From Hymenobacter nivis (GTDB taxonomy: Bacteria; Bacteroidota; Bacteroidia; Cytophagales; Hymenobacteraceae): a stretch of 64,000 bases of DNA. This document shows, piece by piece, positions 44,732 to 52,644 of this stretch; position 1 is the first letter of the stretch; every line of letters begins with the position of its first letter. The translations under genes and the position numbers were made by a program. The notes below the pieces were generated by a model that was not told the origin of the DNA, searched no databases, and saw only the letters and a program-made list of their open reading frames with translations. The stretch is taken from positions 3,782,001 to 3,846,000 of the forward strand of contig NZ_CP029145.1 in NCBI RefSeq assembly GCF_003149515.1, read 5' to 3'.

Positions 44732-47242
44732 CTAAAATGGGTAGCCGATGGCCAGGTTCAGGCGGCCGGTGTGGCTCACATTGCCGGCGTCGTCGACGGG
44801 GGTGCCGTAGCCGGCGCGCAGGGGCACGGCGTAGTCGAAGCGGATGACGAAAAACTGAATGTCGATGCGGATGCCGGCGCCCGCGCCCACGGCCAGCTGG
44901 TTGAGGAAGGAGCTGGCGTTGAACTGGCCACCGGGCCGGGCGGGGTCGTTGTTCACGAGCCAGATGTTGCCGGCGTCCATGAACAGGGCCCCCTTCACGT
45001 AGGGAAACAAATCCTGGCGGTACTCGATGTTGCCCTCCAGGCGCATGTCGCCCACCTGGTCGTAGAAGCTGTTGTTGACGTCTTTGCCGGTGGGGCGGTA
45101 GGTGCCGGGGCCAATGCCCCGGGCGGCAAAGGCGCGGATGGAGTTGGGGCCCCCCACGCCGTACTGCTTGATGTAGGGCAGCACGCTGGAGTTGCCGTAG
45201 GGGCGGCCCACGCCGGCCAGCAGGCGGCCCACGATGCGGTTGCCCTTGGCCGGGTCGGCCGAGAGGCGAAAGTACTCGCGGATTTCCAGGTCGAGCTTGG
45301 CGTACTGGCTGAATACTTGGTTGCCGATGGTGTACTTGCCGTCAGCATTCTGCGTGCCTATTTTGCTGGAAATTAGCGCGGCCAGGTTGCCGCTGGTTTC
45401 GATGCCGCCCTGGAAATAGATTTGCTGGCGGCGCTGCTCCAGCGTCTGCTGGTTGTAGGTATAGCGGTAGCTGCTGGCCAGAATGAACTGCTCGCGGAAG
45501 GAGTTCTTCAGGAACGGCTTGCGGTCCAGTAAATTAGTAAAAGCAGTATCGGTGTTCGAGAGCCGCACGTACGACACGTCGATGGGCGTGATGACCTGCT
45601 CGTTGGTAATCTTGGTTTTAAAGCTGTAGCCGTAGTTCAGGTTAAAGAGCTGCTCGGTGAAAAACCCGGCCCGCGTCACCAGCTTGATGCCCGCCCCAAA
45701 GGTGGTGCGGGGCTGGAAATCGGAGTTCACCAGGCGCGGGTTGAAGAACGGCAGGTTGGGCACGATGAGGCGCGGCACGAGCAGCTGCGCATCTACGCCC
45801 AGCTCGTAGCTCGTCAGGCCCAGGGCCCCCGAGCCGCCGGCGTTGCTCTGCGTCTCAGTCGAGGCCGTGGCGTTCACCAGCAGCTGTTCGGCCCCGCGGA
45901 AGGCCGAGCGGTTGCGGAACGTCACCTTCAGGGCAGGGCCCACAAAGCCGTTGCTTTTGCTGACGAGGCCCAGCTCGGCGCGCAGGCTTTTCTTCTTGAG
46001 CTGGGTCATCAGCACGTCAGCATCGAGGCGGCCCAGGCCTACGGCTCCGCTGAGGGCCGGGAACTGCTGGGTAGTGCCGATGTCCGTCGAGTCGGCCCGC
46101 AGGCTGGCCGGGGCGTTGGCGCGGTAGCGGGCCGTGGGGCCCGCCGAGTCGCCGGCGGCCACGGGCCGGAACCGGATTTCGACGAACTTGAACGTGCCCA
46201 GGCTCATGAGGCGGCTCAGGGTCTGGTCGCGCCGCCTGCGGCGGTACAGGCTATCGGGAAAGATGAACGTGGCCCGCGCAATGGCCTGGGCCCGGAACAT
46301 CTCCTCGTCGGGGAAGTACCGGAACCGGTCGGCCATGATGGGGGCCCGGTTGGTGGTGTCGGTCAGCACGTAGTTCGTGTTCAGCGTCACGTGGCGCAGC
46401 TGGTAAGGCTGGCGCGAGCGGGTCGGGGTGGTGCCCTTCACGGTCACGAACACATTCAGCTCCTTGTGGTAGGTGCTGTCCACTTCAAATAGCAGCGCAT
46501 CGGCTGAGAAGTAGTAGTAGCCCTGGTTTTTCAGGGCCTCGTCGATGCGCAGCCGCTCGTTGGTGAGCACGCCCAGGTCGTAGGGGGCCCCCACTTTCAG
46601 CAGCGTGTTGGGCGCCGTGGCCCGAATAGCGGTGCTAAGCAGCGTGTCGCCCGGCGGAAACGTGACGCTGCGGATAGTATAGGCCCGGTCCACGGTGGCC
46701 TTATAATCCACCTGGGCCGTGTTGGCTTTTTCCTTGACCTCGTGGCTCACCTTGGCGGCGAAAAAGCCGTGGTTGTAGAGGCGGTTGAGCATCAGGTTCT
46801 CAGTGGCCGGAATCTTCACCTGCGAAAGTAGCACCGGGGCCTCGCCCAGCTTGTCGGCAAAGAAGTGGCCCAGGCCCTTAGTTTTGCCCTCGCCCAGGTG
46901 CCAGAAAAACAGCTTTGGTCGCAAGCCCAAAAACGAGAAATTGGGCTTAGGCCGCACCACGGCTTCCAGCTCCGTTACCAGGGCCGACTCGTTTTTGGGT
47001 TTCTCGGGGGCCTCAATTTTTACCGACGAGCCGGTGTACAGCTTCTCGTTGGCCGGAATATATTTCAGCCCCGAGCAGGCCGACAGCCACAGGGCCGCGC
47101 CACCCACGAGCAAGTAGCGAAAACGGAGCGGAGAGAGTAAATGGGTCAACAGCAATACGATGGGATTAAAAAGGTGCGCGGGCTGGCGCGCCCGGAGGCG
47201 GCGGGCTGGGGCCCCCGGGTGGTGGATCGGGGGCTGCTTCAT
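44732..47242 (-). CDS. tamL: translocation and assembly module lipoprotein TamL (Omp85 family)
   Basis: An 836-residue Omp85-type barrel protein that replaces TamA in Bacteroidota and works with TamB to build the outer membrane. It is a lipoprotein: LLVGGAALWLSACSG (Cys at about 57). POTRA-like domains follow (for example NEKLYTGSSVKIEAPEKP and YTIRSVTFPPGDTLL), then the C-terminal surface-antigen barrel ending LRAGYGTPVDDAGN and LNLAIGYPF. The start ATG overlaps the tamB stop (ATGA, 47239-47242), so it is translationally coupled. Confidence 0.94.
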   Translation of the reverse strand: MKQPPIHHPGAPARRLRARQPAHLFNPIVLLLTHLLSPLRFRYLLVGGAALWLSACSGLKYIPANEKLYTGSSVKIEAPEKPKNESALVTELEAVVRPKPNFSFLGLRPKLFFWHLGEGKTKGLGHFFADKLGEAPVLLSQVKIPATENLMLNRLYNHGFFAAKVSHEVKEKANTAQVDYKATVDRAYTIRSVTFPPGDTLLSTAIRATAPNTLLKVGAPYDLGVLTNERLRIDEALKNQGYYYFSADALLFEVDSTYHKELNVFVTVKGTTPTRSRQPYQLRHVTLNTNYVLTDTTNRAPIMADRFRYFPDEEMFRAQAIARATFIFPDSLYRRRRRDQTLSRLMSLGTFKFVEIRFRPVAAGDSAGPTARYRANAPASLRADSTDIGTTQQFPALSGAVGLGRLDADVLMTQLKKKSLRAELGLVSKSNGFVGPALKVTFRNRSAFRGAEQLLVNATASTETQSNAGGSGALGLTSYELGVDAQLLVPRLIVPNLPFFNPRLVNSDFQPRTTFGAGIKLVTRAGFFTEQLFNLNYGYSFKTKITNEQVITPIDVSYVRLSNTDTAFTNLLDRKPFLKNSFREQFILASSYRYTYNQQTLEQRRQQIYFQGGIETSGNLAALISSKIGTQNADGKYTIGNQVFSQYAKLDLEIREYFRLSADPAKGNRIVGRLLAGVGRPYGNSSVLPYIKQYGVGGPNSIRAFAARGIGPGTYRPTGKDVNNSFYDQVGDMRLEGNIEYRQDLFPYVKGALFMDAGNIWLVNNDPARPGGQFNASSFLNQLAVGAGAGIRIDIQFFVIRFDYAVPLRAGYGTPVDDAGNVSHTGRLNLAIGYPF

Positions 47243-50200
47243 TTCACACGGCTGCTATCGGCCTGGGGGGGCGTGGTTTTCACCGAGTCGCGCTCGGCTT
47301 TGCGGCCAATTTTCTCCTGCTGGCGGCTTTCCTTGCGCCGCTGCTTTATGGGGGCGCTCACCTTGGCAAACAAGTCGCCGAGGTTGTCGTAGTCGCGCTG
47401 GAACACCAAGGCCGCCCCGGTGCGCACAATGGGGCCGTCGATGTCCTCGTAGCCGTTCTGGCGGTAGGCGCGCAGGCGCAGGCGGCCATCGCGCAGCAGG
47501 GAATACTCCAGGCTCACGTCGCCCACCAGGTTACTGGGGCTGTTCTGGCCTTGGGTGGACTGCGTGCCGTTGCCGCCCGAGAGGGCGATGTCGGTGCCCA
47601 CGCGCACGGTGAGGCGGTTGTTGAGCAGCTGGCGGCGCACGGCCACGTTCAGGTCGGTGCGGCTGCCTTGGCTACCGTCGGTGCCGTAGGTGGCCTGGTT
47701 GGTCACGCCCAGGTCGAGGCCCAGGCCGGAGAGGTACTTGCCGGTGAGGCTCTGGAGCTGGTCGGTGAGCACAGCGCTGGCCGAGCCGCGCAGCTGCGAG
47801 GCCACGAAGCCCTCGCCGCTGCTGCTCTGGAACGGGTTCTGGGCCACGAACCGGCCCAGAATCAGCAGCGAAAACACCTGCTTGCTCAGCTCCGAGGACT
47901 GGTTAGGCTGGCGCAGGGCCGCCAAACGGGTTTCCACCTGCCCACCCAGGGCCCCCCGCTGGTCTTCGGGCAGCGTGATGTCGAAGCCAATGGTGGGCTT
48001 GCTGAGCTGGTCGGTAACATTCAGCAGCACGCTAAACGGCAGTGGGTTGCGGGCGATGCTGGCGGTGCCGGGGTCGTCGGCGCCCTGGCTGGCAATCAGC
48101 TCCGCCGGTGGGGCTTTTACTTTATACACGGCCGTGATGTTGAGGTCGGCATTGTAAGGGTCGCCGCTCCAGCTAATGGTCGAGCCCCGGCGGATGATAA
48201 AGTCGCGCGTGGCCAGGTCGTAGAGCGACAAGTGGTACTTGCCGCGCGCCACGGTCAGGCGCCCGCTCAGGGTGATGGTGCCGGCCGGGTCAATCTCGGT
48301 GTCGAGGGTGCCGTTGGCGCGCACCTCCAGGTTGTCGCCACTCACCGGGTCGATGACGATGGTGAAGGGCGTACGGTTCGTCACCGTTACCTGGGCCGTG
48401 ATGCGGTAGCCCGTAGCCCCGGTTTGCACCGTATCTAAGCGCACCTTGCGGGCCAGTGAGGTGTCGAGGCGGGCGCGCTTGTCCACAAATTTCACGATGC
48501 CATCGCGGGCTACTGTGGCCGGGGCGTCGGTCGGCGATTCCACCGTGAGGCGCGAGCCGTCCACGATGGTCACCTTCGTGTTCACGGCAATCAGCGACAG
48601 GGGCCCCGTGATGCGGGTGTCCGAATCGAGCACTAACCGGCCGTAGAAGAGTTGGTTGTCTTTGCGCGTGTTGTTCACGGCCACGAAGTTGTTGGTCACG
48701 GCCCGCAGGTCGAACACATAGTCGATGAAGTTCTTGGTGCGCAGGTAGCCGTTGGCCACCGCCTTGTTCGAGGCCGAATCGAGCACCGTGAAGTTGTCGA
48801 ACTTGATGCCCTCGGCGTCAAAGGCCAGCGCCTGGCCGGGCAGGCGGTAGGGGGCCCCCAGCTGCGGCACCACGAAGCTGGCGTCGTCGGTAGTCACCAG
48901 GCGGCCGCGCACGATGGGCGCTTTGGGCGTGCCCGTCACCGCCAGCGCGCCGGTGAGGGCCCCGGTGGCTTTGCGAACCTGCCCGACCGAGAACGGCTCC
49001 ACCAGCTTCAGGTTGAGGCGCTGGGCGGTGAGGGTGAAGTTGAGCGGGCTGGGGCTGTTGGGCGTGGTGAGGTAGTAGCCGGCCAGGCGCACGTCGTTGG
49101 GAGCCCCGCCGGGCACGCCGCCGGTGAGGCGGGCGTCCACGTCGTAGCGGTCGGCGCTGGGGTTGGTGGCGCGCAGGGTCAGGTCGCCCAGGTTGGCTTT
49201 CTGAAACACGAGGCCCTTCACGGTGGCGTCGGCCACGAAGGCCAGGCGCGGCGTACCCAGCCCGTGCAGCTCGGCCGTACCATTCAGGGTGCCAGCCACC
49301 AGCGAATCCTGCTGCTGCACCACCTTGGCCAACTCGGCCAGGTCGAAGTTGGTGAACGTGACGTTCAGCGGCGAGGTAGGCTGGGCGGGGTTTTTGCTCT
49401 GCACGGCCAGCGTGCTCTGGCCGTTGGTCAGGTTGAGCTTGTCGGCCACCACGGCGCCGCTGGGGTAGTAGCGCACGAAGTTGCCCGCGCCCGCCGTCCA
49501 GTTCTCGTAGTTCAGAATCTGCGCGGGCGCGGCCTCAAACTGGTACACCACGGCCCCCGCAGCCTGCCCACGGCGGGCCGGCGCATCCAGGGTTTGCAGG
49601 GTGCCGGCCAGCGCCAGCCGCTCGCGGTTGGCCGAGTCACCGAGGATAGAGGCGCGGGCAAACACCTTGTTATCGGCAATGCTGCCCACCACGGCGGGCC
49701 GGCGCAGCTTAATGGTGGTATCCTGGGCCGCTTTGGCCAGGCGCAGGGCATAGTCCAGCTTCCGGGCGTTCGAGCCCACGTTCAGGTTCAGCGAATCAAT
49801 CCGGTAGTTCTGGTAACGGATGACGGGGATGCTGGTGGTGGCCGTCAGCTTGGCCTGGGGGCGGCTGTACTCGCCGGCCAGCGTGAAGGGCGAAATCTCC
49901 TTCAGGCCCGCCACCAGCTTGGTGGCCAGCTTGGGGTCTTTCAGCTCCAACGAGTAGGTAAAGTGGCGGTCGGCACCGGTGGCCACGTAGCGCACGCCGG
50001 GCAGCTTGAGGTAGCGCGCCAGGTGCTGCTGCAGCTCGGGGGCCAGGTCGCCCAGGTGCACGTTGCCATCAAGCTGGGCCGCAAACAGGTCGGAGTCAAA
50101 GTTCACCGCCGTGCGCGTGGCCGTCTGAATGATGCGGCCCTCCAGGGTTTTGAACGCAAACGGCTGGTTGTCACGCACCACCACCACGTTGGTGCCGCTA

Positions 50201-52431
50201 AACGTGCCCTGAATCGTGTTCAGGCTGCTGCCGCTCAGGTCAGCTTTCAGGTTGCCTTGCAGGCGCAGGTCGCCGTTGTACAGGCCCAAAGCCTTCAGGT
50301 TCAAGCTTTTCAGGCCCACGTTGAAGGCGTAAACCGGGTTGTTGCTGTTGCGCAGGTTCACCACGCCGTTCAGGTCGAAGGCCAGGTTGGGATCCTGCCG
50401 GCTGCTGGCTTGGATGGTGTATTTGTTGCGGTCGATGTCCACCGTGGTAGTAATGCCGCGGTAGTTGTAGCCGTTGTAGCGGGCGCTCTGCACGGTGGCG
50501 TTCACGCGGCCTATCAGCGTGGCGGGGTCCTGCAGGTTGCCGGTCGCGTTGATGCGCCCCGAGGCCGTGACGCGCCCCAGCTGCGGGTTTTTCAGCAGCT
50601 GGCCAAAGTCGAAGTTCTTCACCGCGAACGTGCCCACCAGCGGCTGTTTGCCGTTGGCCTGCGCCGCGCCCAGGTTGCCGTTGAACGCCAGGGCCCCGTA
50701 GGTAGTGTTCAGCTGCAGGTTGGTGGCGAATTGCAGTGTGGTGGGCCGGCCCCGGAAGGTGCCGCTCAGCGACAGGGTAGGGGGTACGTTGATGGTGGCC
50801 GGGATGCTGCCCTTCGGCGCCAGGCTCAGAATATCGGCCCGCGTGGTGCTAAACTGCTGAATGTCAAAGTCGGTGTACAGCCGCCCGTCCACGTTGGGCA
50901 GGCCGGTGATGCGGGCCCGCCGCGCCTTCAGCACGGTGCCGCGCAGGGCCACCGCGTCGAGGTTGCGAATCGTGAGGTCGTCCACCCGCCCGTTCACCAG
51001 CCCGCTGATGAGCAGCGACTGGGTGGGCCCCGTGTTGAAGGGCGGCGTATCGGCCAGGCTCGGCGCCAGGTACAGGATGTCGCGGAAGCCTAAACGGACA
51101 TTACGCAAATCGCCTTCCACGCGCATCTTGGCTAGCTGCCTGGGGTCGCTCAGCCCGCTTAGGCTCTGGAAGCCAATGGCTAGCGTGCGCCGGATGCGGG
51201 TGTGCGGCGTAATCAGGTCGAGGCTGTCCAGGCGCACCTGCACCGAGTCGTAGATAACGTTGGCGCGCCACGAGTCGATGCGGAAGCCACTCTGCTCCTT
51301 GCCCGCCAGGTTGTCCACCTGGGCCGTGGTGCGGTTGGCCGAATACGCCAGGTTGTGGGTGTTCAGCACCAGGTCCGTGAAGTGCAGGTGGTTGTAGTCC
51401 AGGGCCGGCAGCTTGGTCTTCTGCTTGGGTTCGTTAAAGTTGTCGAACGCCACGTCCAGGCCGCTGATGTCGGACTCGCCCAGCGTCACGCGCCAGCTCA
51501 GCGGGGCGCTGGCGGGCGCCTGGGCTTGCTGGTTTTTGGTGGCGGCCTCGTTGATTTTACGCACCGCCTCGGCTGGGTTCACTACGCGGTCCGCCACGGG
51601 CGTTTGGGCGTTTTGGGCATAGGCGAAGTGCGTGTTTTTCAGCGTGAGCTTGGTCAGGTCCACGCGCTCCTTTTGCAGGTCGATGCGCTTGGCCGTCACG
51701 TCGGCCAGCCCAATGCGGGTATCAATAAATTGCGCCGAGGCCCCGTTTTTATACACAAAGCTCACGCTGTCGAGCACGGCGTGGTTCAGGCCAAACTGCA
51801 AAGTGAGGGGCTTGGTGGGAGCGGGGTTGTCCACTTCCGGGGCCGTCTTGGTTTGGTTAATGAGGATGGACGCCCGCCGCAGCGTAGCCTCGTCCACCTT
51901 GTAAATGGATTTGTTGACGTTCACCTCGTCCATGGTTACGGCCAGGGCCCCCAGCCGAGCCCGCACGTCCGAGCCCGTAATCTGGTCGTTTTGAGTAAAG
52001 TAAATATTGGTGAGCTGCACCTTGCCGATGTCGTACTTCAGGCTCGACGAGGTGGTGTCTACCGGGGCCGTCGGGTCGGTAAAGGCCTTGATGATGAAGT
52101 CGTAGTTGTTCACCGAGTCGGGGGCGGTGCGGGTGAGGCGCACCCGGCCGTCGTTCAGCTCCACGGCGCTGATGCTCACCTGCTTCCTGGCCAGCGCAAA
52201 AATGTCAATGCTCACGCCCAAGTGGCCCACCGCCAGCAGCGTATCGTTTTTCTGGTCGGCCAAGTACACGTCGTCCAGATTGATGGCGTGGCGGAAGTCG
52301 GTGCGGAATTTTCCAATGCGTACGGCGGTGTTCAGCTTGCCTTGCAGGTAGCTTTCGGCCCGCCGGGCCACAAAATCCTGGGTGGCCGGGAACTGGAGCG
52401 CCACCACCACCACAACGAGCAGCAATAGCAC
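47239..52431 (-). CDS. tamB: translocation and assembly module protein TamB
   Basis: A 1730-residue (or longer) protein of the AsmA/DUF490 type that spans the periplasm and feeds lipids or barrel proteins to TamL. The N-terminus is a hydrophobic anchor, the middle is repetitive beta structure, and the conserved C-terminus (about 1450-1700) holds LTVARGKYHLSLYDLATRDF and LILGRFVAQNPFQS. I give the canonical GTG start at 52431; no in-frame ATG exists before the anchor. Frame continues to codon ATC at 52494 and would add an RR-containing segment that completes the signal anchor, so the real start may be non-canonical. Confidence 0.92.
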   Translation of the reverse strand: MLLLLVVVVVALQFPATQDFVARRAESYLQGKLNTAVRIGKFRTDFRHAINLDDVYLADQKNDTLLAVGHLGVSIDIFALARKQVSISAVELNDGRVRLTRTAPDSVNNYDFIIKAFTDPTAPVDTTSSSLKYDIGKVQLTNIYFTQNDQITGSDVRARLGALAVTMDEVNVNKSIYKVDEATLRRASILINQTKTAPEVDNPAPTKPLTLQFGLNHAVLDSVSFVYKNGASAQFIDTRIGLADVTAKRIDLQKERVDLTKLTLKNTHFAYAQNAQTPVADRVVNPAEAVRKINEAATKNQQAQAPASAPLSWRVTLGESDISGLDVAFDNFNEPKQKTKLPALDYNHLHFTDLVLNTHNLAYSANRTTAQVDNLAGKEQSGFRIDSWRANVIYDSVQVRLDSLDLITPHTRIRRTLAIGFQSLSGLSDPRQLAKMRVEGDLRNVRLGFRDILYLAPSLADTPPFNTGPTQSLLISGLVNGRVDDLTIRNLDAVALRGTVLKARRARITGLPNVDGRLYTDFDIQQFSTTRADILSLAPKGSIPATINVPPTLSLSGTFRGRPTTLQFATNLQLNTTYGALAFNGNLGAAQANGKQPLVGTFAVKNFDFGQLLKNPQLGRVTASGRINATGNLQDPATLIGRVNATVQSARYNGYNYRGITTTVDIDRNKYTIQASSRQDPNLAFDLNGVVNLRNSNNPVYAFNVGLKSLNLKALGLYNGDLRLQGNLKADLSGSSLNTIQGTFSGTNVVVVRDNQPFAFKTLEGRIIQTATRTAVNFDSDLFAAQLDGNVHLGDLAPELQQHLARYLKLPGVRYVATGADRHFTYSLELKDPKLATKLVAGLKEISPFTLAGEYSRPQAKLTATTSIPVIRYQNYRIDSLNLNVGSNARKLDYALRLAKAAQDTTIKLRRPAVVGSIADNKVFARASILGDSANRERLALAGTLQTLDAPARRGQAAGAVVYQFEAAPAQILNYENWTAGAGNFVRYYPSGAVVADKLNLTNGQSTLAVQSKNPAQPTSPLNVTFTNFDLAELAKVVQQQDSLVAGTLNGTAELHGLGTPRLAFVADATVKGLVFQKANLGDLTLRATNPSADRYDVDARLTGGVPGGAPNDVRLAGYYLTTPNSPSPLNFTLTAQRLNLKLVEPFSVGQVRKATGALTGALAVTGTPKAPIVRGRLVTTDDASFVVPQLGAPYRLPGQALAFDAEGIKFDNFTVLDSASNKAVANGYLRTKNFIDYVFDLRAVTNNFVAVNNTRKDNQLFYGRLVLDSDTRITGPLSLIAVNTKVTIVDGSRLTVESPTDAPATVARDGIVKFVDKRARLDTSLARKVRLDTVQTGATGYRITAQVTVTNRTPFTIVIDPVSGDNLEVRANGTLDTEIDPAGTITLSGRLTVARGKYHLSLYDLATRDFIIRRGSTISWSGDPYNADLNITAVYKVKAPPAELIASQGADDPGTASIARNPLPFSVLLNVTDQLSKPTIGFDITLPEDQRGALGGQVETRLAALRQPNQSSELSKQVFSLLILGRFVAQNPFQSSSGEGFVASQLRGSASAVLTDQLQSLTGKYLSGLGLDLGVTNQATYGTDGSQGSRTDLNVAVRRQLLNNRLTVRVGTDIALSGGNGTQSTQGQNSPSNLVGDVSLEYSLLRDGRLRLRAYRQNGYEDIDGPIVRTGAALVFQRDYDNLGDLFAKVSAPIKQRRKESRQQEKIGRKAERDSVKTTPPQADSSRVK

Positions 52432-52528
52432 AAAACCAATCAGCCCCAGCAGGGCGTAGAGGGCGCGGCGTAGGTAAAGGGAAGAAGTGCTGATGGTTCA
52501 GGCGGAAAAAGGTAAGGTCGTCTAAACG

Positions 52529-52558
52529 CAAACTTAAGCAACCGGGTTGGGGGCTCAA
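52529..52558 (-). promoter_or_regulatory. promoter of tamB-tamL
   Basis: On the minus strand TTG (52558-52556) is followed after exactly 19 bases by TAAGTTTG (52536-52529), a full match to the Bacteroidota pattern TTG-N19-TAnnTTTG. The RNA would start near 52522, about 28 bases ahead of the ATC codon at 52494 and about 91 ahead of GTG 52431. Confidence 0.7.
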
Positions 52559-52644
52559 CCGAAAGAATCGACGCGAAAATACCGGTTCCAGCACCCGGCT
52601 TGGCCGGGCCTAATTATCTTTCGGCGGTTTTTTTGCCCTTCTTT

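Noticed and set aside
48652..51093. 813-codon open frame on the plus strand opposite tamB
   Set aside because: Composition (His, Val, Gly, Gln) is that of an antisense shadow; tamB on the other strand has clear family features.
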